A DNA stretch of 64,000 nt, taken from contig CAJTYJ010000005.1 of the NCBI GenBank assembly GCA_910583895.1, forward strand, positions 34,247 through 98,246, in the 5' to 3' direction. The notes below the pieces were generated by a model. It was not told the origin of the DNA. It ran no database searches and was given only the letters and a program-made list of their open reading frames with translations. Position numbers and translations under genes: made by a program. Source of the stretch: an uncultured Lachnospiraceae bacterium. GTDB lineage: Bacteria > Bacillota > Clostridia > Lachnospirales > Lachnospiraceae. Positions 1 through 8,686 of this stretch are shown one piece after another (position 1 is the first letter of the stretch; each line of letters begins with the position of its first letter).

Positions 1-148
1 TCTCCTCCACCACTGCTTCCGCTTTTTCTTTGGAGCCGTTGTAGTTTACCACCACTGTCGCCCCTTCTTTCGCCAGCGCAACCGCAATCGCCCGGCCGAT
101 TCCTTTTGCCGCTCCGGTCACCAGCGCAATCTTTCCTTTCAGCATCAT
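1..148 (-). CDS. fabG: 3-oxoacyl-ACP reductase FabG (partial, N-terminal end only)
   Basis: Only the first ~49 codons are inside the window; the rest runs off the left edge. Translation begins [20 protein letters not shown], with the SDR nucleotide-binding motif TGAAKGIG. FabG reduces 3-oxoacyl-ACP to 3-hydroxyacyl-ACP with NADPH during fatty acid elongation in the cytosol. The start ATG overlaps the fabD stop (ATGA), indicating translational coupling. Two consecutive ATG codons (146-148 and 143-145) make the exact start uncertain by one codon. The position directly after fabD is the usual fab gene order. Confidence 0.9.
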   Translation of the reverse strand, partial: MMLKGKIALVTGAAKGIGRAIAVALAKEGATVVVNYNGSKEKAEAVVEE

Positions 149-1077
149 GCCTGCTCCCCTTTCAGAAGCGGAATCACTTTCTCATAATCCGCCATATTTT
201 CAATATTCATCATCTTCACATCCCGGCTGATTTTCCGCATAAATCCGGACAGTGTCTTTCCGGGTCCCAGTTCCACAAACGTGTCCACTCCATCGGCGAT
301 CATCCGCTCCACCGACTGCTGCCAGCGCACACTGGAAGACACCTGACGGCAGAGAAGCTCTTTGATCCCTTCTGTGGAGGTCACATAATCTGCCGTAACG
401 TTTGTGATATACGGAATATCAAAATCTGATAACGCCACATCCTGCAAAACTTCTGAAAGTTTTTCTCCGGCCCCTGCAAGCATCTGTGAATGGAACGGAC
501 CGCTGACATTAAGCCGAATCGTCCGTTTGGCTCCCGCCTCTTTGAGTGCCTCACAGGCAGCATTCACTGCCTCTTCTTCCCCTGTGATCACAATCTGGCC
601 CGGACAGTTGTAATTGGCGATGGACACAATCCCCTTTGTCTTCTCACAGATCGTTTCAATCTTTTCCGCATCCATGGCAAGCACCGCTGCCATGGCGCCC
701 CCGGCCGGCACCGCTTCCTGCATCAGAATTCCCCTCTGACGTACCACTTTGAACGCGTCTGCAAGCCCCATGGCTTTCGATGCCGCCAACGCTCCATATT
801 CACCCAGACTCAGCCCTGCGTTCACCGAAGAGTGAATCCCCTGACACTCCACCGCGCGCAAAATCGCCGCCTCTGCTGCCAGCATACAGATCTGTGTATA
901 CTCTGTCTGATGAATCTTTTCATTTTCCTCAAAGCAAAGCTTTGGAATATCCAGTCCGGAAGCTTCAGAAGCCGTCTCAAACACCTCCCGGCACTCCGGA
1001 TAAGCCTCATAAAAATCTTTGCCCATCCCTACGTACTGTGCACCCTGTCCCGGGAATACAAATGCAATCTTACTCAT
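145..1077 (-). CDS. fabD: malonyl-CoA:ACP transacylase FabD
   Basis: 310 residues, normal family length. Transfers malonyl from CoA to ACP to supply the elongation cycle. GQGAQ at residues 10-14 and the nucleophile motif GLSLGEY at 88-94 (active Ser90) are present, as is the later GPFHS histidine motif. A ribosome binding site AAGGTGG lies five bases before the ATG. It sits between fabK and fabG in the acpP-led operon and overlaps fabG by 4 bp. About 130 bp separate it from fabK, with no clear terminator or promoter seen. Confidence 0.97.
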   Translation of the reverse strand: MSKIAFVFPGQGAQYVGMGKDFYEAYPECREVFETASEASGLDIPKLCFEENEKIHQTEYTQICMLAAEAAILRAVECQGIHSSVNAGLSLGEYGALAASKAMGLADAFKVVRQRGILMQEAVPAGGAMAAVLAMDAEKIETICEKTKGIVSIANYNCPGQIVITGEEEAVNAACEALKEAGAKRTIRLNVSGPFHSQMLAGAGEKLSEVLQDVALSDFDIPYITNVTADYVTSTEGIKELLCRQVSSSVRWQQSVERMIADGVDTFVELGPGKTLSGFMRKISRDVKMMNIENMADYEKVIPLLKGEQA

Positions 1078-1208
1078 ATCGTTCCACCTTATACCATCTT
1101 AATTTTTCTCTGCTGCTTTTTCTGACACGACCCGTTACCCCGCGGCCCGGATCCCCCTATTTTCAAAAGCGGACTGCCATGCTTTTTTTGCACGCAGTCC
1201 TGCCTTAC

Positions 1209-2135
1209 TTACTTCAACTTCAATAAACGCTCCGCCTGCTCCATGATCTCATCCACGATCTCTTTGCAACTCTGGCGTTTTGTCACCATACCAGCGATCT
1301 GTCCGGCCAGCACAGACCCATGATCCGTGTCTCCGTCCACCACCGCTTTTTTAAGACCGCCCAGGGTCAGTTTCTCCAGGTCCTCAAAAGATGCCCCTTC
1401 TGCTTCCAGCTTCAGATATTCCCGGGTCATGCGATTGCGAAGCCCCCGCACCGGATGACCGTGGCTTCTGCCCGTCACTTCCGAATCGATATCTTTTGCC
1501 TTCAGGATGCATTCCTTGTAGTTCTCATGAATCACGCATTCATCAGATACACAGAAACGGGTTCCCATCTGAACCGCCTCTGCTCCCAGCATCATGGCCG
1601 CCGCGAAGCCTCTGCCATCTGCAATTCCGCCGGCCGCGATAACCGGAATGGATACGGCATCCACCACCTGCGGAACCAGCGTCATGGTCGTTGCCTGTCC
1701 GATATGTCCTCCGGACTCGGTGCCTTCTGCCACTACTGCATCTGCCCCGCAGCGCTCCATCCGCTTTGCAAGAGCCACCGACGCAACCACCGGAATCACC
1801 TTGATGTCCGCCTCTTTCCAGCGGGCCATATATTTCTCCGGATTGCCGGCACCCGTCGTCACAGCTGCCACCCCTTCTTCCACCACGACCTGGGCGATTT
1901 CATCTGCAAAGGGGCTTAAAAGCATGATGTTGACGCCAAACGGCCGGTCGGTCAGCTCCTTCGCCTCACGGATATAGTTCCTGACCACCTCCGCCGGCGC
2001 ATTGGCTGCGCCGATCAGTCCGAAGCCGCCTGCCTCCGACACCGCCGCTGCCAGATGAGATTCTGCCACCCAGGCCATACCGCCCTGAATGATCGGCTTC
2101 TCTATTCCCAACAGTTTTGTAACTCTTGTCTCCAT
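1209..2135 (-). CDS. fabK: enoyl-ACP reductase II FabK (FMN-dependent)
   Basis: About 308 residues from the ATG chosen here; an in-frame GTG three codons upstream (2144) is possible, but the AGGTG ribosome site fits the ATG. It belongs to the nitronate monooxygenase/FabK TIM-barrel flavoprotein family: IIQGGMAWV near the N-terminus, VTTGAGNPEKY in the middle, and the phosphate-binding GGIADGRGF followed by GAEAVQMGTRF. FabK catalyses the last, trans-2-enoyl-ACP reducing step of elongation and replaces triclosan-sensitive FabI in many Firmicutes. The fab setting between acpP and fabD supports FabK over a catabolic nitronate oxygenase. Confidence 0.95.
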   Translation of the reverse strand: METRVTKLLGIEKPIIQGGMAWVAESHLAAAVSEAGGFGLIGAANAPAEVVRNYIREAKELTDRPFGVNIMLLSPFADEIAQVVVEEGVAAVTTGAGNPEKYMARWKEADIKVIPVVASVALAKRMERCGADAVVAEGTESGGHIGQATTMTLVPQVVDAVSIPVIAAGGIADGRGFAAAMMLGAEAVQMGTRFCVSDECVIHENYKECILKAKDIDSEVTGRSHGHPVRGLRNRMTREYLKLEAEGASFEDLEKLTLGGLKKAVVDGDTDHGSVLAGQIAGMVTKRQSCKEIVDEIMEQAERLLKLK

Positions 2136-2167
2136 AACCAACACCTGCTTTCCTCTTCCTTGCTTTC

Positions 2168-2401
2168 TTACTCTTCGATTCCCTTAGCTTTCAGATAGTC
2201 TGCAACCGCTCCCACAGTCGTCAGGTTCTCCAGCTCCTCAGAAGGAATCTCGATCTCATACTCATCTTCCAGATTCGTCACCAGCTCAAACAGATCCAGA
2301 GAATCTGCTCCCAGATCATCTTTAAAGGAAGTCTCGGCGGTAAGATCCGCTGCTTCCACATTCAACTGTTCTGCTACCATCGTTTTCACTTTCTCTAACA
2401 T
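2168..2401 (-). CDS. acpP: acyl carrier protein
   Basis: 77 residues, acidic, with the phosphopantetheine attachment motif GADSLDLFEL (Ser34). It carries the growing acyl chain for the Fab enzymes. First gene of the acpP-fabK-fabD-fabG operon, with its own consensus promoter and operator 40-80 bp upstream. Length and motif are standard for a housekeeping ACP. Confidence 0.97.
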   Translation of the reverse strand: MLEKVKTMVAEQLNVEAADLTAETSFKDDLGADSLDLFELVTNLEDEYEIEIPSEELENLTTVGAVADYLKAKGIEE

Positions 2402-2440
2402 TGTACCATTCTCCTTTTTATAAACCTTTTCTTTTTAATT

Positions 2441-2483
2441 ACTTTGACATTCAAAGTATATAAGCGCAACCGCGTTTTGTCAA
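2441..2483 (-). promoter_or_regulatory. acpP operon promoter with FabT-like operator
   Basis: On the minus strand TTGACA (2478-2483) is followed by a 17-bp spacer and TATACT (2455-2460). A perfect 7-3-7 inverted repeat ACTTTGA-CAT-TCAAAGT (2441-2457) overlaps the -10 and start region. The TTTGA-N3-TCAAA core matches the binding site of FabT, the MarR-family repressor of fab genes in Firmicutes. No fabT gene is in this window. Confidence 0.8.
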
Positions 2484-2593
2484 TATCCTTTTTTCAGAAG
2501 TTATGTTTCACGGCCTGTTGTATGCTGACTCCATAACTGTACTGGTCCATGACCAATCAGCGGAATGATTAGCCCTGGTGTGAAGAAGCCCCG

Positions 2594-3559
2594 TTACCAT
2601 TCCAGGATACAGGCCCCCCAGGTAAGCCCCGCCCCGAAACCGGAAAGCACCAGCTTATCTCCCGGATGCAGTCTCCCCTGCTCGTTCATCTGTGCCAGCA
2701 GAATCGGCAGACTGGCTGCCGAGGTATTGGCGCACTGCTCAATATTCATAGGAAACTTCTCTTCTGACTGTTTCAGCCGCTTTGCCACCGACTGGATGAT
2801 CCGCTTATTGGCCTGATGAAGCAGATAATATGTAATTTCCTCCGCCGAAAGCTTCGCATCCTGCAGAGTCTTCTCAATGCAGGCCGGTACCGTCTTGACC
2901 GCAAATTTAAAGACCTCCTGACCGTCCATCCGAAGATAGCCGGCACTGGCGCTGCTTTTGCACACCGGATTTTGATTGGGGCGGCCCATACAGGACAAAA
3001 CTTCCCATTTTCCTCCGTTGCTTCCCACAGTCCGGGCGATCAGACCGCCTTTTTCGGAAGCTGTCAGAACCGCCGCGCCTGCTCCGTCTCCAAAAAGCAC
3101 GCAGGTACTCCGGTCTGTCCAGTCCAGAAGCTTTGACAAAGTCTCTGCTCCGATCAAAAGCACATTCCGGTAAATTCCGCTCCTGATAAATGCATCTGCA
3201 ATATGCAGCCCGTACAAAAACCCGGCGCAGGCGGCATTTATATCAAAAGCCACCGCGTTTAACGCTCCCAGTTCTCCCTGCACCCGGCAGGCCGTGCTGG
3301 GCGTATCCGTATCCGATGTGATCGTAGCCACCATCACAAGGTCAATCTCCTCCGCCCGGAGTCCGGAATTCTCAAGCGCCTTTTTGGCTGCCCCTGCTGC
3401 CAGAGAAGTCGTCGTCTCCTCCCGGACCAGATGCCGTTTCCCGATCCCCGTACGCTCCCGGATCCACTCATCACTGGTTTCCACAATCGTCGCCAGATAA
3501 TCATTATCCGCCTCATAAGCCGGCAGCTGCCAGCCCGTCCCAATAATTTTCGCGTTCAT
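2594..3559 (-). CDS. fabH: 3-oxoacyl-ACP synthase III FabH
   Basis: 321 residues. Condenses acetyl-CoA (or a branched starter) with malonyl-ACP to start fatty acid synthesis. The Cys-His-Asn triad is visible: Cys111 in NAACAGFLYGL, His in LLHQANKRI, Asn in NTSAASLP. It lies upstream of acpP but has its own promoter and operator, and acpP has a separate promoter, so the two are probably separate, co-regulated units. The 192-bp fabH-acpP gap shows no obvious terminator. Confidence 0.97.
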   Translation of the reverse strand: MNAKIIGTGWQLPAYEADNDYLATIVETSDEWIRERTGIGKRHLVREETTTSLAAGAAKKALENSGLRAEEIDLVMVATITSDTDTPSTACRVQGELGALNAVAFDINAACAGFLYGLHIADAFIRSGIYRNVLLIGAETLSKLLDWTDRSTCVLFGDGAGAAVLTASEKGGLIARTVGSNGGKWEVLSCMGRPNQNPVCKSSASAGYLRMDGQEVFKFAVKTVPACIEKTLQDAKLSAEEITYYLLHQANKRIIQSVAKRLKQSEEKFPMNIEQCANTSAASLPILLAQMNEQGRLHPGDKLVLSGFGAGLTWGACILEW

Positions 3560-3587
3560 TTCCTGTCCTCTATCCTCATGAAATTAT

Positions 3588-3641
3588 TTTGATTATCAAA
3601 CTATTCGCATAAAGTATAGCCGCTACTTCCGATTTTGTCAA
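3588..3641 (-). promoter_or_regulatory. fabH promoter with FabT-like operator
   Basis: Minus strand TTGACA (3636-3641), 17-bp spacer, TATACT (3613-3618). The palindrome TTTGA-TTA-TCAAA (3588-3600) lies just past the expected start of transcription, a repressing position. It has the same core as the site at the acpP promoter, implying one shared regulator. Confidence 0.8.
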
Positions 3642-3661
3642 TACCCCACACAAAAATCAAA

Positions 3662-3717
3662 TACCCCGCTGCAAGCAACGGGGTATCAAACTTGCAGCGC
3701 TGCAGAGCAGCGGGGTA
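3662..3717 (-). repeat. dispersed palindromic repeat, copy 1 (terminator-like)
   Basis: Starts ACCCCGCTGCAAGCAACGGG and ends GCAGCGGGGT; the ends pair as ACCCCGCTGC/GCAGCGGGGT with an internal CTGCAAG/CTTGCAG pairing. It lies 9 bp after the stop of the M23 peptidase gene and before the fabH promoter. Near-identical copies occur at 26239 and 51390, each just after a minus-strand operon. Likely a mobile or repeated terminator element. Confidence 0.75.
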
Positions 3718-3725
3718 TTTGACCC

Positions 3726-5180
3726 TCAGTTCATATATTTCATCGGGTCCACCTGTGCCCCATTGATCAGAATCTCAAAGTGCACATGAGGCCCTGTACT
3801 CCTCCCTGTATTGCCGCTCAGCGCAATCCGCTCATTTTGGTCCACCTTCTGTCCCGATGACACCAGAATCTTGCTCAGATGCGCATACCTGGTCTGCCGT
3901 CCGTCCGGATGACTCAACGTAATACAGTATCCATAGCCGCTGGACCAGCCCGCACTGACCACGGTCCCGCCGCAGGAAGCCCGGACCGCAGTTCCCACCG
4001 GCGTAGCCCAGTCAATCCCCTTGTGCATCCGTCCCCAGCGCCACTTAAAGGTTGAGGTAAGCCTTCCCCCGGTAATCGGTTTGATATAAGTAGGCGGCGT
4101 CTGTGTTCCCTTCTCAATAATCTCCGGCACCGGCTCCACGATCACATTTTCCGCGATCATCTCCCGCCCGGTTTCCGTCTGATTTTTAGAGGTGGTCAGC
4201 ACCGTCACTTCATGGTGACCGGCCGCCGGCTCCTGACGTACCACCCGCTCGGTCGTATACCAGCTGTCGTTTTCTATGTACTGGGTTTCCGCAAAATAAT
4301 CCTCCTCATAGGTGGACTGCACCGTGGAAGAGATGGACAGCTCCGGCTCCGGCACGCTGATGATAATCTCATCCCCGATATGAAGCGTCGTGTCCCGGTC
4401 CAGACCCGGATTCAGCGCCAGAACCTCATCCACATAGTACCCCCGGCTGTTGGCAATCACCGAAAGCGTGTCGCCCGGCTGCACCTCGTAGGTCTGATTT
4501 TTCTCTTTTTCCTTTGTCACCTGATCAATGGCCTCCGAAAGCTCCGTCAGCTGATCCGGATTAATATATGCCTCGGCGATCTCCACCTTTTCAAAAAAAT
4601 CCAGTGCTTTCAATCCGTCTCCGTCTGGAATTTCGCCCTTGGGTGTCACTTCGATCGTGAACGCATTGAGCTCCCGGCTGGTGTCCGAAACCACCTCCAC
4701 CTGGAACATCCCGTCCGGGTCATAAGGTGCCAGAGCCGCCATAAGCAGCGCCTCCACCTCGTCCATGGACCGTAGATTCACGGTAAATTCATTGACTTTT
4801 ACCAGATAATACTTTTGCTTAGCGGTCTTTACCTTTTCTTTCAAAAGGCCATAGATCACATTCTCCAGCTCCTCAGATTCCAAAGTGGTTCCCACCAGCT
4901 TTTCCACCTGTTCAAAATCACAGGCCACATTGGCGAGCACCAGCCCGCTGGTCTCTCTTGATACCTGTGCCCTTGCGTCCAGAAATGCCTGATCCACCAC
5001 TGACGGGTCCGCTACTGCTCCGATCACCTCACCATCCAGAAGCACTTCACAGTATGTGGTTTTCAGTCCGTAGGTATCTCCCAGAATCGGCACCACACAA
5101 AGAAGAGCAGCGCAGCATCCCACTGCCCACATGGCATATCTCAACTTAAAACTTTTTCCAAACAGTCTTTTTTTTTGCAT
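3726..5180 (-). CDS. M23-family peptidoglycan endopeptidase with LysM and G5 domains
   Basis: 484 residues. One N-terminal membrane segment (about 15-35), then an uncharacterised region, a LysM wall-binding domain (about 230-275, YEVQPGDTLSVIANS), a G5 domain (about 284-360) and a C-terminal M23 zinc peptidase (about 375-484). Metal-site motifs are HKGID (His386, Asp390) and HVHFE (His465, His467). Expected to be anchored outside the membrane and to cleave peptidoglycan cross-links or bind wall during growth or sporulation. The coding sequence has nine A residues right after the start (ATGC then A9), a possible slippage site. Downstream lies the palindromic repeat, so it appears to be a single-gene unit. 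Confidence 0.9.
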   Translation of the reverse strand: MQKKRLFGKSFKLRYAMWAVGCCAALLCVVPILGDTYGLKTTYCEVLLDGEVIGAVADPSVVDQAFLDARAQVSRETSGLVLANVACDFEQVEKLVGTTLESEELENVIYGLLKEKVKTAKQKYYLVKVNEFTVNLRSMDEVEALLMAALAPYDPDGMFQVEVVSDTSRELNAFTIEVTPKGEIPDGDGLKALDFFEKVEIAEAYINPDQLTELSEAIDQVTKEKEKNQTYEVQPGDTLSVIANSRGYYVDEVLALNPGLDRDTTLHIGDEIIISVPEPELSISSTVQSTYEEDYFAETQYIENDSWYTTERVVRQEPAAGHHEVTVLTTSKNQTETGREMIAENVIVEPVPEIIEKGTQTPPTYIKPITGGRLTSTFKWRWGRMHKGIDWATPVGTAVRASCGGTVVSAGWSSGYGYCITLSHPDGRQTRYAHLSKILVSSGQKVDQNERIALSGNTGRSTGPHVHFEILINGAQVDPMKYMN

Positions 5181-5197
5181 GAAGTCTTCTCAAATCC

Positions 5198-5803
5198 TTA
5201 TCTTTTTTTCTTTTGGGCCTTTTGATATCGGTCCTTCTTTGCCGGCTTTTGAACCGAATATCCAAAACTTCCGGCCTTTTTCCCCAGCTCAAAATATTCC
5301 CCGTGGGAATAGGTGACTAGCCCTGCCTGATTCAGTTCAAACTTTCCATTCTTCTTCATATACTGGTCATCCACTGTGACGCTTTTTACTTCCGCCAGAA
5401 AAAGGTCATGGCTCCCCAGAGGCTTTACCTCTGTCACCTGACACTCGATATTAACCGGACTCTCCTGGATCCCCGGAGCCTTAACGATCTTAGAAGGCAG
5501 CTCGGTAAGATGCATTTTCTGAAACTTGTCCACTTCTCTGCCGGAACGCACGCCGCAGTAATCCAGCGCCCGCACAAGCTCCTTCGTGGCCAGATTGATG
5601 ACAAACTCCCCGGTCTCCTTTATGATCCCGTAGGAATAGCGCTCCCTGCGGACGGAGATGGAGACCATGGCCGGAGAGGAACAGACGGTCCCCGCCCAGG
5701 CAACGGTAATGATATTTGGTTTTTCTCCCGGCCTTTGACAGCTCACCATCACTGCCGGCAGCGGATAGAGCATATTGCCCGGCCTGAAATACTGTTTTCC
5801 CAT
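5198..5803 (-). CDS. flavin reductase-like FMN-binding domain protein
   Basis: 201 residues from the ATG at 5803, chosen because AGGAGGG lies 6 bases upstream; an ATG 12 codons further up lacks a good site. The pattern NIITVAWAGTVCSSPAMVSISVR and EFVINLATKELV is typical of the flavin reductase/FlaRed family that binds FMN and acts with NAD(P)H or as a small flavoprotein. C-terminus is lysine-rich (KKDRYQKAQKKKR). The physiological partner is unknown. It may be transcribed with the M23 gene, 17 bp downstream. Confidence 0.8.
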   Translation of the reverse strand: MGKQYFRPGNMLYPLPAVMVSCQRPGEKPNIITVAWAGTVCSSPAMVSISVRRERYSYGIIKETGEFVINLATKELVRALDYCGVRSGREVDKFQKMHLTELPSKIVKAPGIQESPVNIECQVTEVKPLGSHDLFLAEVKSVTVDDQYMKKNGKFELNQAGLVTYSHGEYFELGKKAGSFGYSVQKPAKKDRYQKAQKKKR

Positions 5804-5823
5804 AGCCGCCCTCCTGTGTACAA

Positions 5824-5879
5824 AAAATGGAAAAAGCATTCATCCGTGTCTGCACACGAACTTCTGCCTTTTCCATTTT
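5824..5879 (-). terminator. hairpin downstream of the ROK kinase gene
   Basis: Perfect 11-bp inverted repeat AAAATGGAAAA (5824-5834) / TTTTCCATTTT (5869-5879) enclosing a smaller CGTGT/ACACG hairpin (5845-5858). It lies between the ROK gene end (5940) and the flavin reductase start. Its own A/T arms supply a T-rich 3' side, so a role as terminator is likely but not proven. Confidence 0.5.
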
Positions 5880-5939
5880 ACGCATAATCCTTTCATTTGA
5901 CAAGGTAAAATTCAGGAAATCCACAGGATTTTCACAATT

Positions 5940-6845
5940 TTATAACACAGCAAAGGCCCGGATTGCGGCGCCCACAATCCCATTCTCCGATCCCGGACTG
6001 GCAAAACGAAGATCCAGGTTTTCTGCCGGGTACGGTTTTCTTGTGTGTGCAATTACCTTTTCCACAAAGTAATCCCGGGGAAAGCCCTCCATCTGCACCA
6101 CTCCGCCCCCCACAAAAACACAGTCCGGATCCAGGATATTCACCTCCGCCGCCACGGCTATGGCCATATACTCCACAAAGCGGAGCAAAACTTCATCCCC
6201 TGCATGCACCCGGAACACTTCCCCGATGGAAATTTCCGGATACTGTTCTTCTGCGATGCTCTCCAGGGCCTTTCCGCAGGAAAACATCTCAATACAGCCT
6301 TTGTTTCCGCAGCTGCAGGGATAGTTGTTAAACGGAACGGGCAGATGCCCCAGCTCACAGGCCGTCCCGTTTCTGCCGATGTAGGGCTCGCCGTCCATAT
6401 ACATGGCGTTGCCCAGGCCTGTCCCAAAGTAGCAGCCAATCACAGTCCCTTCTGATTTGATACCGCTTTTTTCCATGTCATAGGCCAGCAGATAATAGGC
6501 ATCATGGTCGATCATCACCTTCCATGGAAGCCGCGCCTCCAGTTCTCCCACCAGATCAATTCCCTCAAGCCCCGGAAAATTTGTGGAAGAATACAGTTTT
6601 CTGCGCTTTTGATCCACCACGGAAGGACAGCCGACCGCCGCTGCCAGAATCTCAAAATCTTCCCCGTAACGTCCTGCATACTCCTTTACACAGGCCGCAA
6701 ATTGCTCCACCGTATCACCGGACTCATAGACTTTCCGGGAAGGATATACCCGCAGATGATGTACCTGCAGATCCCTGTCCACCAGTCCCATACGGAAATT
6801 GGTGCCTCCGATGTCCATACCCAATATGCATCCTGTTTTACTCAT
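5940..6845 (-). CDS. ROK-family sugar kinase, allose kinase-like
   Basis: 301 residues. Phosphate-binding motif GMDIGGTNFR at the N-terminus, the ROK zinc motif CSCGNKGCIE, ELGH before it, and GGGVVQMEGFPR near the C-terminus. The spacing GTGLGNAMYMDGEPYIGRNG-type segment and the VGGGVVQM-x-FPR pattern resemble E. coli AlsK (D-allose kinase) more than glucokinase; this is from memory of the family, not a search. Probably phosphorylates the hexose imported by the neighbouring ABC system. Good ribosome site GGCGGGAG. Follows the DeoR gene by 14 bp, presumably one transcript. Confidence 0.8.
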   Translation of the reverse strand: MSKTGCILGMDIGGTNFRMGLVDRDLQVHHLRVYPSRKVYESGDTVEQFAACVKEYAGRYGEDFEILAAAVGCPSVVDQKRRKLYSSTNFPGLEGIDLVGELEARLPWKVMIDHDAYYLLAYDMEKSGIKSEGTVIGCYFGTGLGNAMYMDGEPYIGRNGTACELGHLPVPFNNYPCSCGNKGCIEMFSCGKALESIAEEQYPEISIGEVFRVHAGDEVLLRFVEYMAIAVAAEVNILDPDCVFVGGGVVQMEGFPRDYFVEKVIAHTRKPYPAENLDLRFASPGSENGIVGAAIRAFAVL

Positions 6846-6859
6846 ATCTGCTCCCGCCT

Positions 6860-7603
6860 TTATCCTCCGGTCAATAAATAATTGCCGGTTTCCTGAAGTA
6901 TGGAAGTCTCTTTCTCACAGATAATCGTGACATCCTTCAAATCCAGCGCTTTGCACAACGTTGATTTTCCGGATTTGGAGCTGTCCGCCAGCACGTAGGC
7001 CTCCCTGGAGTTTTTCCTGACAATCTGCTTTTTCTTGGCCTCTCTTGGATCCGGCGTATTGACTCCTGCTTCCTTGGAAAATCCGGAGGCTCCGATAAAG
7101 GATTTGTCAAAATACATGTTCTCCAGTTCCGAGTCTGTCATAGGTCCCACCAGAGATGCGGTGGAAAGCAGAAGCTCCCCTCCGATCAGGATGCATTTTG
7201 CCCGGGCTCCTTCCAGCTCCTGTGCGATCAGGGCGTTGGTGGACACAATGGTGATATCCTTGTTTTTTAAATACTTCACCATCCGCAGAGTCGTACTGCC
7301 TGCATCCAGATAGATCACTTCTCCGTCCGCCACCAGATTGGCCGCATACCTTGCAATGGAACTTTTCTCCTTGATGTTCAGAATGCTTCTGGATCCAAAA
7401 GGAATCTCATAGGACCCTCTCATCCGCCTGGCAGCTCCTCCATGCAGAAGTACAATCTCTCCCTCACTGGCCAGAAGCTTCAGATCCCGCCGGATCGTGG
7501 ATTCTGATATCCCTTTCAGTATTTTTTTCAGATCATCCAGTGTCACGATCTCCGAATTCTCGAACGCATACAGCATCTGACGTCTTCGTTCAAAAGGAAT
7601 CAT
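6860..7603 (-). CDS. DeoR/GlpR-family transcriptional repressor
   Basis: 247 residues from the ATG at 7603, chosen because AAGGGGG sits just upstream; an ATG five codons earlier has no such site. N-terminal DeoR winged helix with the recognition segment SESTIRRDLKLLASEGEIVLLHGGA, followed by a DeoRC sugar-phosphate sensor domain (DAGSTT, STNALIAQEL, GGELL). Likely represses its own promoter and possibly the adjacent sugar operon, with relief by a phosphorylated sugar. A 9-bp inverted repeat overlaps its promoter. Confidence 0.88.
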   Translation of the reverse strand: MIPFERRRQMLYAFENSEIVTLDDLKKILKGISESTIRRDLKLLASEGEIVLLHGGAARRMRGSYEIPFGSRSILNIKEKSSIARYAANLVADGEVIYLDAGSTTLRMVKYLKNKDITIVSTNALIAQELEGARAKCILIGGELLLSTASLVGPMTDSELENMYFDKSFIGASGFSKEAGVNTPDPREAKKKQIVRKNSREAYVLADSSKSGKSTLCKALDLKDVTIICEKETSILQETGNYLLTGG

Positions 7604-7622
7604 AAGTTCCCCCTTCATTTAC

Positions 7623-7673
7623 AAACAGTATTTCTTCTAAAATGATTATATACTGTTTTCCTGAATTTGGCAA
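7623..7673 (-). promoter_or_regulatory. promoter and candidate operator of the deoR-ROK unit
   Basis: Minus strand TTGCCA (7668-7673), 17-bp spacer, TATAAT (7645-7650). A perfect 9-bp inverted repeat, AAACAGTAT (7623-7631) and ATACTGTTT (7650-7658), flanks the -10 and start region with 18 bp between arms. This is a plausible site for autoregulation by the DeoR protein. Confidence 0.65.
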
Positions 7674-7755
7674 TTTCCCATTCGCAGTCTGGCAAGGATT
7701 CGGCTTCCATATGTTACTGTCCGCTTCTGCGTCAGCAGCTTCCATTCTTTGTTTT

Positions 7756-8670
7756 TTAGATTCCGTATTCTTTTTGTATCTGTTCCCGGTCGGGCATGGA
7801 GTTTTGCGCCCCCACGCTCTGGATGGTAATCCCGCTGCAGCAGGCTGCAAAATTTCCTGCCTGGCACAAATCCATGCCCTGCAAAAGTCCATGACAGAAC
7901 CCGCCCACAAACGAATCCCCCGCACCGGTGGTCTCCACTGCCTTTGTCTTCGCCGCCGGAATCCTGTACATCTGATCTTCAGACGCGATCAGGGCCCCCT
8001 CTTTTCCCAGGGTGCAGATCCAGCAGTTTTGGTACTTTTTGGCAAGTTTTGGAAGCCATTTCTCTGCAGCCTCCACAGAGTTGATCTCTTCCCCCGCATA
8101 AAAGGAGGCCTCCACCTCGTTGACCACAAAGTAATCGCATCTTTGGATGTACTCATCCTCCAGTTTTGCCGCCGGAGCCGCATTTAAAAGTACTTTTGTG
8201 CCGTGTTTCGCCGCCAGGTCCACGGCGCACTTGACACTTTCTATGGGAATCTCCAGCTGCAGCACCAAAAGTCTGGCCCGGGCGATTTCCTCTTCTGCCT
8301 CAAAAATCCGCGCCGGATCCACCCCGTAATTGGCCCCATGGCTGATGACCGCCATCACGCTTCCGTCCGGAAACACATCCACGATCCCCATACCGGTACC
8401 CAGGTCTGCTTCCTCTTTTACTTTCCGGCAGTCCACCCCTGCATCTGCAAGGCTTTTCAGAAGTGCCTTTCCCATCTGGTCCTGGCCGACGCTTCCCACC
8501 ATACAGACCGAAGTCCCAAGTTTTGCGATCTGAACCGCCTGGTTTGCGCCCTTTCCGCCGGCTGCACTTTTAGAAGAGGAAGCGCTGGCCGTCTCTCCCA
8601 CCTTCGGTACGGCCGGCAGGGTCAGAAAGATGTCATAATTCAGGCTTCCTGCCACCACTACTTTACACAT
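7756..8670 (-). CDS. rbsK: ribokinase / PfkB-family carbohydrate kinase
   Basis: 304 residues, the family's usual size. Sugar-binding motif GGKGANQA (about 38-45) and the C-terminal ATP/catalytic motif TTGAGDSFVGGF with its Asp are intact. Phosphorylates ribose or a related sugar in the cytosol after ABC import. Preceded by GGGAGGAG. Last gene of the isomerase-ABC operon, 17 bp after the permease. Because a second (ROK) kinase lies next door, the system may handle two sugars or two phosphorylation steps; substrate identity is inferred. Confidence 0.85.
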   Translation of the reverse strand: MCKVVVAGSLNYDIFLTLPAVPKVGETASASSSKSAAGGKGANQAVQIAKLGTSVCMVGSVGQDQMGKALLKSLADAGVDCRKVKEEADLGTGMGIVDVFPDGSVMAVISHGANYGVDPARIFEAEEEIARARLLVLQLEIPIESVKCAVDLAAKHGTKVLLNAAPAAKLEDEYIQRCDYFVVNEVEASFYAGEEINSVEAAEKWLPKLAKKYQNCWICTLGKEGALIASEDQMYRIPAAKTKAVETTGAGDSFVGGFCHGLLQGMDLCQAGNFAACCSGITIQSVGAQNSMPDREQIQKEYGI

Positions 8671-8686
8671 CCGTACTCCTCCCTGC

